A DNA stretch of 64,000 nucleotides from Chromatiaceae bacterium (GTDB taxonomy: Bacteria > Pseudomonadota > Gammaproteobacteria > Chromatiales > Chromatiaceae), in the NCBI GenBank assembly GCA_016714645.1, contig JADKCI010000002.1, forward strand, positions 248,001 to 312,000, in the 5' to 3' direction. Positions 9,327 to 17,249 of the stretch are shown here, piece after piece (the stretch's first letter is position 1; each line of letters opens with the position of its first letter). Position numbers and translations under genes: made by a program. The notes beneath the pieces were generated by a model, which saw nothing but the letters and a program-made list of their open reading frames with translations, was not told the origin of the DNA and did not search any database.

Positions 9327-9818
9327 ATGTCTCATCCCTACGATAAGTTGACCCTCGCCAACGGTGGCACCCTCATCTTCACCCCTTGCCCCGGAACCAA
9401 GGACACTACCCTGGATGATGCGGTCCTGACCCTGAAGGAAGCGGGTGCCCAGGCCCTCATTACGCTGATGCCGGCGGACGAAATGACAAAATTCGCCGCT
9501 GCTTCCTTGCCTGGCTGTTGCGCCGATTACGGTATCTCATGGTTCCACCTGCCCGTGGAAGACGATCAGGCCCCGGATGAGCGCTTCGCGGGCGCCTTCG
9601 CCACCCATAAAGAGGCTCTGCTGTCCTTGCTGGAGCAGCAGGGGACCCTCGCCATTCACTGCCGGGGCGGCTCGGGCCGTACCGGCTTCATGGCGGCTAT
9701 CTTGCTCCGCGAGTCCGGCCTGCCCTGGGACGAGGTCGTGCGCCAGGTCCAGGGCTTGCGGCCCCACGCCTTGAAAATGCCCGTGCATCTGGACTACCTG
9801 GCACAAACTTATCCCTGA
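9327..9818 (+). CDS. Dual-specificity/tyrosine-phosphatase-like protein
   Basis: A 163-residue cytoplasmic protein with the CX5R phosphatase loop HCRGGSGRTG near residue 111-120 and an upstream acid loop (PVEDDQAPD) that could provide the general acid. It resembles the cyclin-dependent-kinase-inhibitor-3-like phosphatases often found at the end of ars operons. It follows arsA by 28 bases with the same orientation. Whether it acts on a phosphate ester or as an arsenate-linked oxidoreductase is unknown. Confidence 0.75.
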   Translation: MSHPYDKLTLANGGTLIFTPCPGTKDTTLDDAVLTLKEAGAQALITLMPADEMTKFAAASLPGCCADYGISWFHLPVEDDQAPDERFAGAFATHKEALLSLLEQQGTLAIHCRGGSGRTGFMAAILLRESGLPWDEVVRQVQGLRPHALKMPVHLDYLAQTYP

Positions 9819-9910
9819 GGGTTGGACACGCCGGCGCCAGCCTTGCTGGCCGTGACCGAGCCATGGCTCACCCTCCCCAACCCACCGCCGCCCCCCGGCG
9901 GGAGATCACC

Positions 9911-10360
9911 ATGAAGTACCGGACCACCCTCCTCAGGCTCATGGCCGTCGTCGCCCTGATCGGCGGTGGCATGGCCATGCAGCACTGGGTTGGCAATCGC
10001 CAGCCCGCGGAAACCGCGGCGGTAGCGCCGCCCCACCCCGAAGTCGCCGTCGCGGCACGCCTGCCCACCCTGATGGAATTTGGCATGGAGAGCTGTGCCA
10101 GTTGCCGGGCGATGCAGGGCCAGCTCGATAAGCTGCGGGCCCGTCACCCCGAGACGCTGCGGGTGGTCACGGTCAACCTGAAGGAACAGCGGGCGCTGGC
10201 CGACCAGTGGCGCATTCGCGCCATGCCGACGCAAATCCTGCTGGATGCCGAGGGCCAGGAAATCGATCGGCACTTGGGCTTCATCACCGCCGAGGCCATC
10301 CGCGCGCGCTTTGCCACCGCCGGCCTATCCTTGGACGGTCCCGAGGGGCTCGCCCCATGA
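9911..10360 (+). CDS. Membrane-anchored thioredoxin-like protein
   Basis: A 149-residue protein with an N-terminal signal or anchor (LLRLMAVVALIGGGMAM) followed by a thioredoxin fold. The active site is ESCASCRAM near residue 58 and the cis-proline is in RAMPTQILLD near 98. The likely site is the periplasm, as a partner of the CcdA-like gene that overlaps it by 4 bases. The ATG at 9911 has GGGAGATCACC in front; the frame upstream (from 9863) adds a P-rich leader without an RBS. Confidence 0.8.
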   Translation: MKYRTTLLRLMAVVALIGGGMAMQHWVGNRQPAETAAVAPPHPEVAVAARLPTLMEFGMESCASCRAMQGQLDKLRARHPETLRVVTVNLKEQRALADQWRIRAMPTQILLDAEGQEIDRHLGFITAEAIRARFATAGLSLDGPEGLAP

Positions 10361-11085
10361 GCGGGATGGCCATCTTGTCGGACGCCCTGGGCGCCACCCC
10401 CCTGGTGGCTTTGCCCGCTGCCCTTGCCTGGGGCCTGGCCAGTATCTGGCTCAGTCCCTGTCACCTGGCCGGGGTGCCACTGGTGGTTGGCTGGCTGGCC
10501 ACGACCCCCGCGGCCAGGTCCGCGGTCGGCTCGCCACCCGCCACCGCGGTGACGGGGCGCCGCCATACCCTCATCGTGCTGGCCTTCGCCTTCGGAATTT
10601 TGCTGAGCCTGCTGCCCCTGGGCGCGGTGGCGCTCCTCCTGGGCCGCCTCGCCGGTGACCTGGGCTTTTCGGGAAACTGGCTCGCGGCGCTGCTCTGCCT
10701 GGTCGGGGGACTGTACTTGCTGGACTGGTTGCCCTTGCCGAGCATCGGCAAGGGCTTGCCGCAGCCTACCCGGCGCGGTCCCTGGACCGCGCTGCTGCTG
10801 GGGTTGGTCTTTGGCCTGGCGTTAGGGCCCTGCGCCTTTGCCTGGATCGCCCCCGTGCTGGGCGTCGCGGGGCTGCAGGCCGCCGGTGGCTTGATTTTGC
10901 CGGCACTCCTGTTGGCGATGTTCGCCCTTGGCCACCTCTTGGGCGTCTTGCTCGCCGCCGGCTCCCTGAGCCTGGTGCAACGCTGGTTGGATGCCCTGGG
11001 CCAACATCGGGGACTGGCCTTGGGGCGCGCGGCTTGCGGCCTGTTGCTTCTGGTGATGGCCGGGGCGCTGATCAAGGGTGCCTGA
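10357..11085 (+). CDS. CcdA/DsbD-type thiol-electron transporter
   Basis: A 242-residue protein with six predicted membrane segments. The two membrane cysteines expected of CcdA/DsbD-beta are present, in WLSPCHLAGVP near residue 31 and LGPCAFAWIAPV near 157. It would carry reducing power from cytoplasmic thioredoxin to the thioredoxin-like protein encoded just before it. Together they form a small periplasmic reduction system next to the arsenic genes. Confidence 0.8.
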   Translation: MSGMAILSDALGATPLVALPAALAWGLASIWLSPCHLAGVPLVVGWLATTPAARSAVGSPPATAVTGRRHTLIVLAFAFGILLSLLPLGAVALLLGRLAGDLGFSGNWLAALLCLVGGLYLLDWLPLPSIGKGLPQPTRRGPWTALLLGLVFGLALGPCAFAWIAPVLGVAGLQAAGGLILPALLLAMFALGHLLGVLLAAGSLSLVQRWLDALGQHRGLALGRAACGLLLLVMAGALIKGA

Positions 11086-11086
11086 G

Positions 11087-11731
11087 ATGCCACCCGTCAC
11101 CGCCCAACCGAGCCTGACCCGGTCGTGTCTCATGACCGCCTGGACCGCGCACCAGCGCGAAGTCCGTGCCTGGTTGGTGCATCAAGTGAGGGATGTCAGC
11201 CTGGCCGAGGATCTGTTGCAGGATCTTTTCATCAAGGCGTTGGCTAATGACCAAAAGTTTTGCGAAATGGCCAATTCCCGCGCCTGGCTCTATACCGTGG
11301 CACGCCATGCCCTGACCGATCATCGGCGGCGGTGTAAGTCGTATCAAGCCTTGCCGGAAGACCTGGTGGCCCCCCAGGAGGAGACGGCACCCGTGGCGGC
11401 CCTGGCCAACTGTCTGCCAAGGGTACTGGCGGACCTGGCACCGGATGACCGCGAGGCCATCACCCTCTGTGACCTCGATGGGCTGAGCCAGGAGGCTTAT
11501 GCCCGCTTGAAGGGCCTCACTCTTCCCGGGGCCAAGTCGCGCCTCCAACGGGCCCGTAAACGGCTGCGCGATCAACTGGCCACCGCTTGCCAGGTGCGCT
11601 TTGATGAGACCGGGAGGGTCTGCTGCTTCATCCCGCGACATGGCCGCGGCCATGCCGTTGCGATGCCAGTCAGTCGGCCCTCTAACGACAAACCTGGGAC
11701 CCGTAATAAGGGTCTCGGTCCAACGTCATGA
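11087..11731 (+). CDS. ECF-type RNA polymerase sigma factor, SigZ-like
   Basis: A 214-residue sigma-70 family protein. Region 2 is recognisable by DVSLAEDLLQDLFIKAL and SRAWLYTVARHALTDHRRR, and region 4 by LDGLSQEAYARLKGLTLPGAKSRLQRARKRLR. After region 4 an extra tail carries CQVRFDETGRVCCFIPRHG, a cysteine cluster like that of SigZ-type factors, which could sense metal or redox state. No anti-sigma gene is adjacent. The start is uncertain: GTG 11078, ATG 11087 and ATG 11132 are all in frame. It directly follows the CcdA-like gene. Confidence 0.75.
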   Translation: MPPVTAQPSLTRSCLMTAWTAHQREVRAWLVHQVRDVSLAEDLLQDLFIKALANDQKFCEMANSRAWLYTVARHALTDHRRRCKSYQALPEDLVAPQEETAPVAALANCLPRVLADLAPDDREAITLCDLDGLSQEAYARLKGLTLPGAKSRLQRARKRLRDQLATACQVRFDETGRVCCFIPRHGRGHAVAMPVSRPSNDKPGTRNKGLGPTS

Positions 11732-11884
11732 GGCGATCGTGCGGCGCAGCCTTGCTCCAGGCGGGACCGGATCGCGAGCCGATGGATGTTTTTTTGCGCC
11801 CATGGCAACCTCTGGCGCATCTTTTTTTCACCTCGTTCGTCTTCCGACTTATCCCCACCTTTCTACTTGATACCGAGGAATGCC

Positions 11885-12559
11885 ATGGCCATGACCCGTC
11901 GCGATTTCCAGGCTCTTTTATTCGGCGTGCTCGGTAGCGCCCTTTGGCCCGGCGCCTGGGCAACGGTATGGGTGGAAGACCGGGATTGGCAGGCTCTGCC
12001 GGTTCCGGCTGGTAATTCCCCGGGGCCGACGGTCAAGGTTACGGAGTTCTTCTCCTACGGCTGTCCCCATTGCGCCGCTCTCAATCCCCTTATTACCGCC
12101 TGGGCCCGGCAATTGCCCGCCGATGTGGAGTTTCAGCGCTTGCCCGTCACCTTTGGACGCACGGCCTGGACGAGCCTGGCGCGTCTCTATTACGCGCTGG
12201 AAATGGATGGCAGCCTGGCGCGTCTGGATCAGGCGGTCTTCGCTGCCGTTGGTAAGCAAGGGGTCAACCTCTACAGCGAAAGGGCGATCCTGGACTGGGT
12301 GGGCCAACAGGGCCTGGACACGGCGGCCTTCCAGGAGATCTTCGCCAGCTTTGGGGTCGAGATCCGGTTGCGCCAGGCCCAGGCGATTGCCGAGCGGTTT
12401 CGTGTCGATGCCGTGCCGAGCATCGTTGTCGATGAGCGCTATCGCGTCATCGGCGATGCCGGCCGGGGCCACGAGGGCCAACTGGCCATTGCCACTGGGC
12501 TGATCGAGCAGGCCCGGGCGCGGCGCCAGGCCGAGGCTTTGGGGGGGTCGGGTTCATGA
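11885..12559 (+). CDS. dsbA: DsbA-type thiol:disulfide oxidoreductase (copy 1)
   Basis: A 224-residue periplasmic oxidase. An N-terminal twin-arginine-like leader (MTRRDFQALLFGVLGSALWPGAWA) precedes a thioredoxin domain with the active site SYGCPHCAALNP near residue 60 and the cis-Pro loop AVPSIVVDERY near 180. A close relative is encoded at 59567-60253, which does have dsbB beside it. Start ATG at 11885 with GAGGA five bases upstream. Its end overlaps the next gene by 4 bases. Confidence 0.87.
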   Translation: MAMTRRDFQALLFGVLGSALWPGAWATVWVEDRDWQALPVPAGNSPGPTVKVTEFFSYGCPHCAALNPLITAWARQLPADVEFQRLPVTFGRTAWTSLARLYYALEMDGSLARLDQAVFAAVGKQGVNLYSERAILDWVGQQGLDTAAFQEIFASFGVEIRLRQAQAIAERFRVDAVPSIVVDERYRVIGDAGRGHEGQLAIATGLIEQARARRQAEALGGSGS

Positions 12560-13434
12560 TCAAGAACGCCCATGCGACGCGCGCCTTCATGGCCTTTCTG
12601 GTGACCTGGTCATTCATCCTGCTCACGGTGACGGGTATCGTTCTCTACGTGGTCCCCCATGGTCGGGTGGCCAACTGGACCTTCTGGTCCCTGGCGGGGT
12701 TGCACAAGGAAGGTTGGGCCGATGTGCATATCCTGTTCGGAGCCATCTTTATCCTTGCCGGGGTCTGGCATCTCTATTTCAACTGGAAGCCATTCATGAA
12801 CTATCTGGCCCAGCGCGCCCGGGGCCACTGGACATTGAAGCGCGAGTTACTGACCTCGCTCGCGGCCACGCTCGCCTTGACCCTCGGTGCCCTCTATAGC
12901 CTCCCGCCCGTGAGTTGGCTGTTTGACCTGAATGACGCCGCCAAATCCGCTTGGGGCCGGGGGCCCGGACAAGAGCCACCCTATGCGCGGGCCGAGGCTA
13001 CGCCCTTGCCGATGCTGGCCGAACGACTGCACCTGGATCTGATAGCGGTGCGCGGTGAGTTGGGCAAGGCCGGCATCGATGCCTCCGATCCAACCGCCAG
13101 TCTGGAGACCTTGGCCCGCGCCCATGAAATGACCCCTGCCGGGCTATTTGCCTTACTGCCTAAGCCACCACCCCTGGCCATCGCCGGTCGCGCCGATCCC
13201 AAGGCGATCGAGGCGCGTCTGACCGGCATGGGTATTGGCGCCAAGACCCTGGCGGATTTCGCCGGGCAGGAAGGCCTGCCCCTCGCGGATGCTCAGCGCC
13301 AACTTGCCGCGGTGGGTATCGAGGCCACGGGGGAAGAAACGCTCAAACAGTTGGCCGAGCGTCACGGCACCCGTCCGATCGAGATCGCCAAGAGCCTGTT
13401 GGTTACAGGTTATCACCCGCTGGGTCAACCCTGA
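12556..13434 (+). CDS. DUF4405-type membrane protein with C-terminal helical repeats
   Basis: A 292-residue protein. The first 120 residues have four membrane segments with conserved histidines (GLHKEGWADVHILFG, VWHLYFNW), matching DUF4405 proteins, which look like small cytochrome-b-type haem proteins. From residue 150 on, three related helical units recur (GIDASDPTASLETLARAHEM, GIGAKTLADFAGQEGL, GIEATGEETLKQLAERHG), probably on one side of the membrane. Coupled to dsbA, so it may move electrons for thiol oxidation. Function unproven. Confidence 0.65.
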   Translation: MIKNAHATRAFMAFLVTWSFILLTVTGIVLYVVPHGRVANWTFWSLAGLHKEGWADVHILFGAIFILAGVWHLYFNWKPFMNYLAQRARGHWTLKRELLTSLAATLALTLGALYSLPPVSWLFDLNDAAKSAWGRGPGQEPPYARAEATPLPMLAERLHLDLIAVRGELGKAGIDASDPTASLETLARAHEMTPAGLFALLPKPPPLAIAGRADPKAIEARLTGMGIGAKTLADFAGQEGLPLADAQRQLAAVGIEATGEETLKQLAERHGTRPIEIAKSLLVTGYHPLGQP

Positions 13435-13508
13435 GTGGTCCGCGCGGCCCAGCCATGCCGGTCCGTGGCCAGCCCCTGGGGTCATCCCCGGCCGTCGGGA
13501 GATCTGAC

Positions 13509-14423
13509 GTGAGTCACCAGGAACACCATCACCCGGAAGCGCCCGATTTCAGCCGTGCCTTCGGCATTGGCATCGGTCTTAACCTGCTCTATGTCGCCGT
13601 GGAGGCCTTTTACGGTTGGCAGGCGGATTCCCTCGCCCTCCTGGCCGATGCCGGCCATAACCTGTCCGATGTGGGCGGGCTGGCAATGGCCTGGGGCGCC
13701 GCCCTGGCGGCACGGCTCGGGGCCAATCCCCGCCACACTTATGGATGGCGACGTGGCTCCATCCTCGCCGCCTTCGCCAACGCCACGGTGTTGCTGGTCG
13801 CCATGGGCTCCCTGCTCTGGGAGGCGATCGACCGGCTGCAAGCGCCCGTCGCAACCGCCAGTCTGACCGTCATCCTGGTCGCGGCGGTGGGCGTGGTCGT
13901 CAACGGCGTCACGGCAGCCCTGTTCCTGTCCGGGCGCCGGTCCGACCTCAACCTGCGCGGCGCCTTCCTGCATATGGCCGCGGATGCCCTGGTCTCCCTC
14001 GGGGTGGTCGCCTCCGGGACGCTCTCGTGGTGGCTGGGCTGGGGTTGGATCGACCCGGTGACCGGTATCGCCGTGGCTTTGGTCATCCTGGCGGGGACCT
14101 GGGGCTTGTTCCGGCAGTCCCTCCATCTGCTGTTCGATGGCGTTCCGGATCAGGTGGACCTCCCCGCTCTCACGACCTGGCTCGGCGAGCGCCCGGGGGT
14201 GGCCGAAGTGCATGACCTGCATGTGTGGGCCATGAGTACCACCGAGACCATCCTCACCGTCCACCTGGTCATGCCCGAGGGGCATCCCGGCGACGGTTTT
14301 CTTGCCGAGATGGCCACCGCGCTGCACGAGGGTTTCGCTATTGACCATCCCACGGTACAGATCGAGATTGGCCGGTCGGAGGGCGGATGTGCCCATCCGC
14401 TCACCTGTCCGCCGCGGTCCTGA
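13509..14423 (+). CDS. CDF cation efflux protein (CzcD-like)
   Basis: Divalent-metal/proton antiporter of the inner membrane, about 304 residues. ADAGHNLSDVGG near residue 52 is the HxxxD metal site of the second membrane helix, with a matching HMAADALVSLG in helix five; the C-terminal 90 residues are the ferredoxin-like cytoplasmic dimer domain (VHDLHVWAMSTTETILTVHLV). The GTG at 13509 has GGGAG seven bases upstream; an ATG at 13455 is possible but would add a P/G-rich leader. The metal is likely zinc or cobalt. Confidence 0.85.
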   Translation: MSHQEHHHPEAPDFSRAFGIGIGLNLLYVAVEAFYGWQADSLALLADAGHNLSDVGGLAMAWGAALAARLGANPRHTYGWRRGSILAAFANATVLLVAMGSLLWEAIDRLQAPVATASLTVILVAAVGVVVNGVTAALFLSGRRSDLNLRGAFLHMAADALVSLGVVASGTLSWWLGWGWIDPVTGIAVALVILAGTWGLFRQSLHLLFDGVPDQVDLPALTTWLGERPGVAEVHDLHVWAMSTTETILTVHLVMPEGHPGDGFLAEMATALHEGFAIDHPTVQIEIGRSEGGCAHPLTCPPRS

Positions 14424-14617
14424 GCGGGCCCCCAGGGTAAACCCACTGCATCCTTTTGCCATCCCCTGCGTCTTCTCCTTCACAGCGGCGATCCTGCCGC
14501 CATCAGCCACCCACCAGAGAACCGAATCGTGCCGCGTACTGCAAGCGAGGTCTTCAGTCAACCGCTGGAATACCCTGTCCATGCCTTTGCCGGGCCGCGC
14601 GAGCCGCGGGCGACGTC

Positions 14618-15364
14618 GTGACCTTGTTGCTGCTCGCCGCTCTGGCCACCTTTGCCCTGACCACCCTCTTCAGCATGGCCGGGGTGGGGGCGGCGCTGGT
14701 CCTGATCCCGGTGTTTCTGGCCTTCGGCATCGAACTGCACACCGCCATGGCCACGGCCTTGCTACTCAACGCGGTGGGGATGGCGGTCGCCTCCGTTACC
14801 TTTGTGCGCAAGGGCCTGGTGGATTGGCGGCTGGTACTGCCCATGCTGGTGCTGGCGGTGGGTCTTTCCCCCGTCGGGGTCTGGGCCGCCCATGGCATGG
14901 ATCCTATCCCGCTTCTCTGGCTCTTTGTGGGGTTCCTGCTCTTTGCCGCGGGGATGCTGTTGCTGTATCGCCCAAGGCCGCGCCCTTCCCAGGCGACCCT
15001 GACGGCGACTCTGGCGCTGGGGCTGCCGGTGGGCGGGGTAGCCGGCTTTATCGGCGGCCTGTTGGGGGTTGGGGGCGGTAACATCATCGTCCCGGCCCTG
15101 GTGGCAGCGGGCATTGCGCCTCAGCGTGCCTCCGCCAGCGCTTCCTTCGTGGTGATTTTCGCCTCCTTGAGCGGCTTTCTCGCCCAGGTCCAGGTCGCCC
15201 GCATCGACCCCAGCCTGCTCGGCGTGACCGCGCTCGCCACCGTCGCTGGGGCGGCCCTGGGGGCGTGGCTGGCGACGGAGCGCCTGTCGGGCCCGCAGTT
15301 GAAGCGCATCATCGCCCTCGTGTTGCTCGCCGTGGCGGCCAAGACCGCCTGGGGGCTGCTCTAA
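14618..15364 (+). CDS. TauE/SafE family anion permease
   Basis: A 248-residue membrane protein with about eight segments. The two inverted halves carry the family signatures MAGVGAALVLIPVFL near residue 20 and GGLLGVGGGNIIVPALV near 145. The family exports or imports sulfite, sulfonates and other organic acids. I place the start at GTG 14618, immediately before the first membrane helix; the open frame upstream is rich in C, P and R and looks non-coding. Confidence 0.8.
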   Translation: MTLLLLAALATFALTTLFSMAGVGAALVLIPVFLAFGIELHTAMATALLLNAVGMAVASVTFVRKGLVDWRLVLPMLVLAVGLSPVGVWAAHGMDPIPLLWLFVGFLLFAAGMLLLYRPRPRPSQATLTATLALGLPVGGVAGFIGGLLGVGGGNIIVPALVAAGIAPQRASASASFVVIFASLSGFLAQVQVARIDPSLLGVTALATVAGAALGAWLATERLSGPQLKRIIALVLLAVAAKTAWGLL

Positions 15365-15369
15365 CCTCA

Positions 15370-15389
15370 CCGGCGGGGTTTCCCGCCGG
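15370..15389 (+). terminator. GC-rich hairpin after the TauE/SafE gene
   Basis: CCGGCGGG and CCCGCCGG form a perfect 8-bp stem around a 4-base loop, 6 bases after the stop. There is no T-run, so it may be a weak terminator or an mRNA 3' stabiliser. Confidence 0.45.
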
Positions 15390-15425
15390 ATCTCCACCTC
15401 CAACCCGGCACCAGGAGTCACTCTA

Positions 15426-16031
15426 ATGATCGACGACCATCAAACGCTAATCAAGGCGCTCGAATTCCACGGCCATCGCTGCTGGGCCAGCGTGGCAGGA
15501 GTCCGTGCCGGGCTTGCCGCCCTGCGCGAACTGGGTGTCAAACGCTCGGGAGGTCGCCAACTACATGCCTTCGTCGAGATTGGCGAGGATCACGGTGGCA
15601 TCTGCTTCGGGGATGGGGTGCAGTACGCCACCGGCTGCACCCTCGGCAAGGGCAATCTGGAAAAGACTCCTTACGGCAAACTCGCCGTGACCGTCATCGA
15701 ACGGTCGAGCAACCGGGCCCTGCGCATCGCCTATAAGCCGACCCTGCAACAGCAGATCGCGACCTCCGCCTTCATGGTCAAGCGCGGCCAGGGGATTGAG
15801 CCCGATGATATTCCCGAGGCCGAGGCGATCGAATTGGTCGACCTGATCTGGAATGCGCCAGAGACGGAGGTGCTGACAGTGGGCGGTATGTTCCAGTTCG
15901 AGCGCGACTGGCTGCCGGAGGTCATGGGCTTCGTGCCCTGCGCCGCCTGTCATGAACTGACCGCGCGGGCCTATCTGCGGGTGGTGGGCGCAAAGCATCT
16001 GTGCATCCCCTGCTCGGGGTATGAGCGGTGA
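15426..16031 (+). CDS. FmdE-family protein with C-terminal zinc-finger
   Basis: A 201-residue protein of the FmdE family. The HGHRCWAS motif near residue 16, the glycine-rich FGDGVQYATGCTLGKGN near 60 and the C-terminal finger CAACHELTARAY...CIPCSGY are the family signatures. FmdE-like proteins are found near molybdenum or tungsten enzymes, where they may bind metal or help maturation; none has a firmly known role in bacteria. RBS CAGGAG lies 8 bases before the ATG. Two molybdoenzymes occur later in the window. Confidence 0.75.
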   Translation: MIDDHQTLIKALEFHGHRCWASVAGVRAGLAALRELGVKRSGGRQLHAFVEIGEDHGGICFGDGVQYATGCTLGKGNLEKTPYGKLAVTVIERSSNRALRIAYKPTLQQQIATSAFMVKRGQGIEPDDIPEAEAIELVDLIWNAPETEVLTVGGMFQFERDWLPEVMGFVPCAACHELTARAYLRVVGAKHLCIPCSGYER

Positions 16032-16109
16032 GCGCGGTTCGCGCCACTGGCCCTGTTCCATATCCGCGCCCTGGGGCGCTCCACCTTCCGGATTCGAAAA
16101 CTCGTCGTC

Positions 16110-17231
16110 ATGACCCTGTCATCCCGTGCCCCGGGGCCCTTGTCGGCCCTGATTCTCGCCTTTTTTTTGGTCGCCTGTGATCGCGGTGGCCAGGTCCCAA
16201 CCAAAGCCACGCCCGCGCCGGTGGCGGTGACCCTGGAGACCCTGCAAGCAGGAACCTTTACCCGTTGGTTAACGGTGACCGGGACGGTGGAGCCGACCCG
16301 GGTGGCGGGGTTAGCCTCTCCGGCGGAGGGCCCGGTGATGAATTGCCAGGTGCGCGAGGGCGAACTGGTCAAGGCTGGGCAGGAGTTGGCGCGCATCGGT
16401 CGCCAGGTTTCGGCGACTGCCTTGGTCACCGCAGCCCGAGAAGAAGTGCGCCAGCGTGAACAGGAACTTGGCCGGGTGCAGGAGTTGGTCACTCACAAGT
16501 CGGTCTCCCGCGACCAACTCGACAGTGCCCGCGCTGCCTTGGAGCGGGCCCGCGCCGGGCTCGCCCAAGCGGAACAGGCGACTAGCGACTACTCGATCAG
16601 CGCGCCCTGGGACGGCGTGGTATCGCGCGTGCGGGTATCCGACGGAAACTACATCGCGCCGCGCGCGCCCCTGATCGACCTCTTTGACCCCAGCAGCCTG
16701 GTGCTCCGGTTGGCGGTGCCGGAGGCCGAGGCCTTTGCCCTGGCCCCCGGGGACCGGGTGCGGGCGACCTTCGATGCCATTCCCGAACGCCGCTTCGATC
16801 TGGTGATCATTCGCGCCTGGCCTGATCTGGACCGACGCCTGCGCACCCGGCAATTCGAGGCGCAATTGCCGACCGGGACCGAATTTGCTCCCGGCATGTT
16901 TGCCCGGGTGCGGGCCGTCCTGGAGGAGGTGCCGGCGGCCCTGACGGTCCCCGCCGAGGCCCTGCTAGGGGATGCCAAGTCTCGCTTTGTCTTTGTCTAT
17001 ACCCCCGGGGAGCCGACCGGCAGGGCGCGGCGGCGTCCGGTCGAGACCGGCTTCGACCAGGATGGCCGGGTGTGGGTGCGCGGTGGGCTGACGCCGGGGG
17101 AACAAGTGATCGTTGGGGGTATCGAGCGGGTACGCGACGAAGGGCCGGTCCGGCTGGAGGGCATTGGGCAGCCGCCTGGGGGGCCCGCGCCATCGCCCCA
17201 CGCGGCTCCGCCATCCCCGGTGGCGCGATAA
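16110..17231 (+). CDS. RND efflux periplasmic adaptor (membrane fusion lipoprotein)
   Basis: A 373-residue lipoprotein: the lipobox FFLVACD puts the acylated cysteine near residue 24. It has a biotinyl-lipoyl half (EGPVMNCQVREGELVKAGQELARI), a coiled-coil hairpin (residues 105-155), the second lipoyl half (YSISAPWDGVVSRVRVSDGNYI) and a beta-barrel domain. Its partner is the RND pump 18 bases downstream. No outer-membrane TolC-type gene is present, so the channel would be supplied from elsewhere. Confidence 0.88.
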   Translation: MTLSSRAPGPLSALILAFFLVACDRGGQVPTKATPAPVAVTLETLQAGTFTRWLTVTGTVEPTRVAGLASPAEGPVMNCQVREGELVKAGQELARIGRQVSATALVTAAREEVRQREQELGRVQELVTHKSVSRDQLDSARAALERARAGLAQAEQATSDYSISAPWDGVVSRVRVSDGNYIAPRAPLIDLFDPSSLVLRLAVPEAEAFALAPGDRVRATFDAIPERRFDLVIIRAWPDLDRRLRTRQFEAQLPTGTEFAPGMFARVRAVLEEVPAALTVPAEALLGDAKSRFVFVYTPGEPTGRARRRPVETGFDQDGRVWVRGGLTPGEQVIVGGIERVRDEGPVRLEGIGQPPGGPAPSPHAAPPSPVAR

Positions 17232-17249
17232 AACCGGAATAAAATCCTT

